A stretch of 64,000 nucleotides of DNA, taken from contig NZ_JACODZ010000003.1 of assembly GCF_014280965.1 (NCBI RefSeq), positions 248,001 to 312,000 of the forward strand, written 5' to 3'. Position numbers and translations under genes: made by a program. This DNA is from Echinicola salinicaeni. Its GTDB lineage: Bacteria > Bacteroidota > Bacteroidia > Cytophagales > Cyclobacteriaceae. Below are positions 57,912-64,000 of this stretch, in pieces. The notes under the pieces were generated by a model. The model worked only from the letters and a program-made list of their open reading frames with translations. It was not told the DNA's origin and searched no databases. Positions within the stretch are counted from its first letter, which is position 1. Each line of letters starts with the position of its first letter.

Positions 57912-57975
57912 GCATTCATGTGGCCGGATCGGCCGAACCCTCCTATGGCGGGCAGGCATGAATGCAGTGTTGAAC
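57904..57975 (+). repeat. attC-like site 24 (GCATTC type), right end of the array
   Basis: GCATTC (57912-57917) and GAATGC (57960-57965) surround GGCCGGatCGGCC and CTCCTATGGCGGG; right junction GTTGAAC (57969-57975). A 50-bp start of a REP module follows and then stops. Confidence 0.82.
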
Positions 57976-58137
57976 GAGTGGTGCTGGGAAAGGGATAATT
58001 ATGGGGAAAGCTTTTTCCCCTTTTGTATTTTTGCAAATAAGGATTAAGCTAAGATTGAGAGTAGGTCCCGCGTCAGAGACAGCGGGACAACTAATTTCGT
58101 TTTTTATGTCTAGCGTCTCACATCTCAAATCTCCCAT

Positions 58138-60936
58138 CTAATCTTCAAAAACCTCAATCACCACTGGCCCCTCAATACCTGAAGGCATGACCTTCCAGTT
58201 GGAGGCATCGAAAGGTTTATAGTTGATATTGACAAAGTTGATTTCGTGGTAATTTCTCCATTCCAGGCCTTGCTGGTCCATATAGCGGATGCGGTTGGCC
58301 ATGAGGTTGGCGACCTGGATCTTGATTTCGTTTTCTCCGTCTTTGAGGAATTCCCCGATCCTTAGCTGGTAAGGAAGGCTCCAGGCATAGCCGGCTTCCT
58401 GGCCATTGATCGAGATTTTGGCGCTTTCGTAGACCTTGCCCAGTTTAAGCAGATAGCTTTTTCCGGCTTCTTTTTGAATAGTAAAGGTACTGCTATAAGT
58501 AGCCTGTCCGGAGAAGTGGTCGGCTATGTCATCCCCCTGATTGGTCCAAGGCTGAATGGTTGCCATGCTTTGATCTTCTGGTAGCTCCGGTCCACCATTA
58601 TCGAAATGGACTTGCCAAGGGCCTTCTAGGGTGATTTGTTGGTTGGTGGTATCCAGGTATCTCCAAGCAGGGATATCATTATGCGCTGCTTGGCTGGTCT
58701 GTAGGATCAGGCTTTGTCCAGATGCTAAATGAACCTTGACCATGGTCTTTTCTCCCTCGATGCTGCTTTGGGCCAAGCCTGTTGCGCCGCTCAGCGGATC
58801 CATGATGCTTACCGTTTGGGCGCTTAGGTTCAGCGGGATTTCTTTTTGGATGGTCTTGTCAGTGTGGTTGACCAAGAAATAGTATTTGTCCTTACCCACT
58901 GCCCTACGGATAAACTGCAGGCCTGTATCGGCCAGTTCTTCCCGTTGTATGCTTTCGGTTTCTAAGGCCGCCTTAATATCCTGATTCAGGATCACCTTGC
59001 CTTTGCCATGGGTGGCGATGCCCTGTTCATTGAAGTTGAGTTGTTCCCAAGCCTTGTTCAGGGCAGCTTTTCTTTCTTCCACGTTATCAAAGCCCGGCAC
59101 CTGCCTAGGCTGTTCCTGGAAGATGACCGTAGCCCCTTCCTCGGCCAATGCTAAAATGCTTTCCAAGGTCTTGACTGGTAGGTATTCCATGGCAGGGATC
59201 AGCAGGGCTTTGGCAGGCCTTGCTTCTGCATGGGTTTGGACCTTACCGTCGATGACTTGCGCTCCCGCCAATAGTTTGTCGGAAGCAAAATCCACCGCAT
59301 AACCTTGTTTCATCAAGGCGGTGGACTGTGCATAAAACTGCGTGGGATGCAGCCAGTGGTCGATATGGTGCACGGAGATCATCTGGAACATATTGCCCTC
59401 ATCCGCCCATACATCATACACCGGCCAGTACATGATCAGTTCATTGTCCGGTTTGCCAGCCTGGAGTACGGACTGACAGCGGGCGATATATTCATTAAAG
59501 CTTTTGAAATGGGGCCAAAGGCTGTTTTGTTGGGTCAAGTTCAGGGAGGCATAAAATAACCAGCCTGGGAATTCCACATCCTTAGGGGAATAGGTCACCC
59601 CATGGTAGAACACATGGTTGATGCCCGCCAAGAAGGCTTGGTCCACCTCAGGCTTCATCTGTGAAAAGGAGCTTTTGAAATGCTCGCCCAGCCAGGTGAA
59701 GGTTTCGCAGGAGATGAGTTCTTTTCCGGCCAGGTGGCCAGCGGAAGAGGCAAACTTAAGCATAATGGGATCGGGATCCACATTGCGGATATCGGCACTG
59801 TCCCTGCGCAATCCCGGGATGGGGAAATAGCTGGAGCCAAAGGTTTCGCATTCGGGAATGTCTACGGTGGCATAGAGGTCGATCAGGTTGCCCGGGGAGC
59901 CATGGGCCTGGTTTTTGGTCAGCTTGCCTTTATTATGCGCCCAATCGGTCCATCGCTGGGTAAAGTGTTCCAAGAGCAGTTCGTGTAAGGTTTCCCGATA
60001 ATCCGATTTGATTCGGCGGGAGTTTTCGCTGTCTGTTTTGCCAAGCAGTTCGGGTAAGTGAGGCTTGAGGTCATAGCCTCTACGTTGTTGGAATTCCTCC
60101 AAGAAGTCTTGGGTGAAATTGGCCCCATAAACCTCAAAACTGTCATTATAAAAGCTTCGGATGCCCGGTGTTTGTTGGCTAAAGGCACTATCAAATTCCC
60201 CCAAGTAATCTTCAATGGCCTCTTCAGCGTAATGGTCTAGTACATAACCTTGACCTCCGGGAGCGGCGCGTTTTACTTTTTGCCCGGTTTTGCCATTATA
60301 GATGGCCATGATTTTCCAGTTTCCTGCCGCCTCCCAATTTATTTCCCCATTTTCTGCTACCTGAGTGGTGATATCTTCGACCTGTCCATTTTCACCATAG
60401 GCCATCACAGCAAGTAGTTTGGGCGAAAGGGCAGGGTGCCTTTCATTGATGATGTTCAAATCGGCCTTAAAAGTCCCATTGCCATCAAAATCAAAATTCT
60501 TGATTTCCAATTTGGAAGCGGCAAAATGGGGTTCCACAAAAGGTCCTCCAAATGGCCATCCGGTACCTTGGGTCAGGTCCACCCCCATGCCCAGGCTATC
60601 GGCCACATCCACGGTATAGTGGAGCATGTCCAGCCATGGTTTGGACAGGAAGTCCAAATAACGATCCTCATAACCTTTGGCCCCATAGATCGGAGCAATC
60701 TCCACTCCGCCAAGTCCAGCATCAGCATACTCGTGCAAGAGATAGCTCAGGTTCTCTTTGTCCACCGCATTGCCCATCCACCACCATCGGGTCCAAGGTT
60801 TGGAGGTCTGGCTGATTTCTGGCCAGCTGCCTGCCTGGATTTGGGCGTCTGTTTGGGTATTGCTGTTTTGCTGGCAGGAAAAAGTAGATATTGCTGTGGC
60901 TAAGCTTAAGGAATAAAGGCCTGTTTTGAGTTTCAT
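58138..60936 (-). CDS. GH106-like alpha-L-rhamnosidase, lipoprotein
   Basis: From ATG 60936 the protein has 932 residues. An upstream in-frame codon at 61008 gives an unlikely basic extension. The signal ends TFSCQQ (Cys about 20). The N-terminal WTRWWWMGNAVDKENLSYLL, GGVEIAPIYG and GMGVDLTQGTGWPFGGPFV are the glycan-binding and catalytic-barrel landmarks of GH106. A C-terminal sandwich follows (SYLLKLGKVYESAKISINGQ, LPYQLRIGEFLKDGENEIKI). It should cleave terminal alpha-L-rhamnose in the periplasm or at the cell surface. With the downstream mutarotase gene it belongs to a rhamnose-releasing locus. Confidence 0.85.
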   Translation of the reverse strand: MKLKTGLYSLSLATAISTFSCQQNSNTQTDAQIQAGSWPEISQTSKPWTRWWWMGNAVDKENLSYLLHEYADAGLGGVEIAPIYGAKGYEDRYLDFLSKPWLDMLHYTVDVADSLGMGVDLTQGTGWPFGGPFVEPHFAASKLEIKNFDFDGNGTFKADLNIINERHPALSPKLLAVMAYGENGQVEDITTQVAENGEINWEAAGNWKIMAIYNGKTGQKVKRAAPGGQGYVLDHYAEEAIEDYLGEFDSAFSQQTPGIRSFYNDSFEVYGANFTQDFLEEFQQRRGYDLKPHLPELLGKTDSENSRRIKSDYRETLHELLLEHFTQRWTDWAHNKGKLTKNQAHGSPGNLIDLYATVDIPECETFGSSYFPIPGLRRDSADIRNVDPDPIMLKFASSAGHLAGKELISCETFTWLGEHFKSSFSQMKPEVDQAFLAGINHVFYHGVTYSPKDVEFPGWLFYASLNLTQQNSLWPHFKSFNEYIARCQSVLQAGKPDNELIMYWPVYDVWADEGNMFQMISVHHIDHWLHPTQFYAQSTALMKQGYAVDFASDKLLAGAQVIDGKVQTHAEARPAKALLIPAMEYLPVKTLESILALAEEGATVIFQEQPRQVPGFDNVEERKAALNKAWEQLNFNEQGIATHGKGKVILNQDIKAALETESIQREELADTGLQFIRRAVGKDKYYFLVNHTDKTIQKEIPLNLSAQTVSIMDPLSGATGLAQSSIEGEKTMVKVHLASGQSLILQTSQAAHNDIPAWRYLDTTNQQITLEGPWQVHFDNGGPELPEDQSMATIQPWTNQGDDIADHFSGQATYSSTFTIQKEAGKSYLLKLGKVYESAKISINGQEAGYAWSLPYQLRIGEFLKDGENEIKIQVANLMANRIRYMDQQGLEWRNYHEINFVNINYKPFDASNWKVMPSGIEGPVVIEVFED

Positions 60937-61038
60937 TTTGGGTTGTTTATGGTCGAATTTGGTTTTATATGTTTGGTTCGCCGTTCGTCGAGACTGCCAC
61001 GGCCTCATTCTTCGGCCTCGCAGTGACGATTAGTAGAA

Positions 61039-61128
61039 CGTCATTGCGAGGAGGAGGGACGACGACGAAGCAATCTCATATCCAGAATGTGGGATTGCTT
61101 CTCCCGGCTGACCGGGATCGCAATGACG
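61039..61128. repeat. Dispersed palindromic element (CGTCATTGCGA type)
   Basis: CGTCATTGCGA (61039-61049) is repeated in inverse orientation as TCGCAATGACG (61118-61128), with inner GAAGCAATC/GATTGCTTC. It lies between the GH106 and rhaM genes. Confidence 0.75.
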
Positions 61129-61135
61129 TGTGTAT

Positions 61136-61450
61136 CTATAGCGTAAACACCTCCTTCAAGGGCACACTTACCGGGGAATTGTCCGGTTGGGTCTCCATGA
61201 TATCGGCCATATAGGCCCACCATTTTTGCACGATCTCGGTACTGCCCAAATCCTGGGAAGAGCTGTCGCCCGCAATGGTCTGCACGGCAAATAGGGTAGA
61301 GCTTGCTTTGTCCAAGTAAATGGAATAATCTACGACTCCGCTGTCCTTGAGCAGTTCCACCAATTCCGGCCAGATTTCCCGGTGCCTTTTTTCATATTCT
61401 TCCTCATGGCCTGGAAGTAGTTTCATGCGGAAAGCAATTTGTTTGTTCAT
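61136..61450 (-). CDS. rhaM: L-rhamnose mutarotase
   Basis: The 104-residue protein has the RhaM layout: MNKQIAFRMKLLPGHEEEYE, KRHREIWPEL near residues 21-30, DYSIYLDKASSTLFAVQTI, and the C-terminal QKWWAYMADIMET. RhaM interconverts the anomers of L-rhamnose so that it can enter catabolism. Its position directly upstream of the GH106 gene on the same strand, separated only by a repeat element, fits a rhamnose-utilisation operon. It lacks a signal peptide, as expected for a cytoplasmic enzyme. Confidence 0.92.
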   Translation of the reverse strand: MNKQIAFRMKLLPGHEEEYEKRHREIWPELVELLKDSGVVDYSIYLDKASSTLFAVQTIAGDSSSQDLGSTEIVQKWWAYMADIMETQPDNSPVSVPLKEVFTL

Positions 61451-61710
61451 GGTTTTCAGGTTAGTAATAGTCCACGGATTGCACGAATTGTCACGAATTA
61501 CTCTTTAAGTTGTCCCGTCGGCTGTGCCGCGGGACAGATAAAGTTGAGCCTTAGGCTCAATAGTAACTAACAGAGCTGAAAGCTCTGGTTTATTTGGTCC
61601 CGCCGCGCAGCTGGCGGGACAACCAGCACCAAAGTAAACTTCGTGTAAATCCGTGTAAACTTGTCCGCCGTGGCGGATTCGTGGACTTTCTTTATGGACT
61701 TCATTTCAAA
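61451..61710. other. Intergenic stretch with paired GC-rich repeats
   Basis: Contains GTCCCGTCGGCTGTGCCGCGGGAC and GTCCCGCCGCGCAGCTGGCGGGAC palindromes, GAGCCTTAGGCTC and AGAGCTGAAAGCTCT stems, and the CGTGTAAATCCGTGTAAAC tandem. These look like dispersed host repeats rather than regulatory sites. Confidence 0.5.

Positions 61711-64000
<2,290 letters not shown>

Noticed and set aside
25211-57975. A complete integron platform (intI with attI)
   Set aside because: No integron-type integrase is encoded in this window; only fragments of another tyrosine-recombinase type are present.
59190-59216. Match of ATCAGCAGGGCTT to the DNA after guide tail A, as a possible target
   Set aside because: The match lies inside the GH106 coding region, starts in the last part of the proposed guide and covers no seed sequence, so it is probably chance.

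Overview
The window comes from a Bacteroidota genome, most likely a marine or algal-associated member of the Cytophagales (Cyclobacteriaceae type). This is inferred from family content and not from a marker gene. Pointers are YCF48-like, DUF4386 and DUF6266 proteins, twin-arginine Gfo/Idh/MocA and GMC oxidoreductases, a GH106/GH2/rhamnose-mutarotase locus, GxxExxY proteins and the near absence of Shine-Dalgarno sequences.

Layout. (1) 0-20 kb is ordinary chromosome: superoxide dismutase, tadA, two phosphate permeases, deoC, a saccharopine-dehydrogenase-like enzyme, YceI with a MarR regulator, cysQ, an ABC export pair divergent from a TesA-like esterase, a GMC dehydrogenase with its small subunit, and several exported proteins. 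(2) 20.5-24.7 kb holds a DUF6266 protein, a GxxExxY nuclease-like gene, a nine-palindrome tandem array with a 156-bp period ending in a truncated second GxxExxY copy, and a Crp/Fnr - membrane protein - flavodoxin-fold reductase run. (3) 24.8-39.2, 44.2-48.1 and 51.8-58.0 kb form three blocks of an integron-like cassette array. Most carry single genes on the + strand separated by attC-like imperfect hairpins, and the bases after a cassette's left G^TT junction are often the reverse complement of the arm at its own right end. Cassette genes include exported and lipoproteins, a sulfatase, an Ntn-type amidase, an alpha/beta hydrolase, a DUF4386 protein, an SF2 helicase-nuclease and a NACHT ATPase. 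No integron integrase is present, only tyrosine-recombinase remnants, and REP palindromes with RAYT fragments are scattered through. (4) 39.7-44.2 kb is a non-cassette island: a HEPN protein, two paralogous unknowns, a phage-repressor-like HTH protein and a NERD/zinc-ribbon protein. (5) 48.2-51.6 kb carries two small XRE regulators and then the most unusual locus. (6) 58.1-64 kb is a rhamnose-related polysaccharide-utilisation segment on the - strand.

The main discovery candidate is at 49.36-51.61 kb. An ECF-type sigma factor is followed after one base by a 365-residue Cas12f/TnpB-like protein that appears nuclease-dead: RuvC-I and RuvC-II acidic residues are replaced, and the protein ends before the zinc ribbon and RuvC-III. 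Directly downstream lie two copies of a structured RNA unit with three small stem-loops and a near-identical 3' tail that looks like a guide. The second copy still carries a fossil of the gene's last codons. I read this as an RNA-guided transcription-initiation system: the guide RNA and dead Cas12f would place the sigma factor, and with it RNA polymerase, at a chosen promoter. From memory, dCas12f-sigma pairs have recently been reported in Bacteroidetes. The duplicated guide unit, a second sigma4-like helix-turn-helix in the sigma factor, and an XRE regulator with a perfect 24-bp palindrome upstream are details worth testing here.
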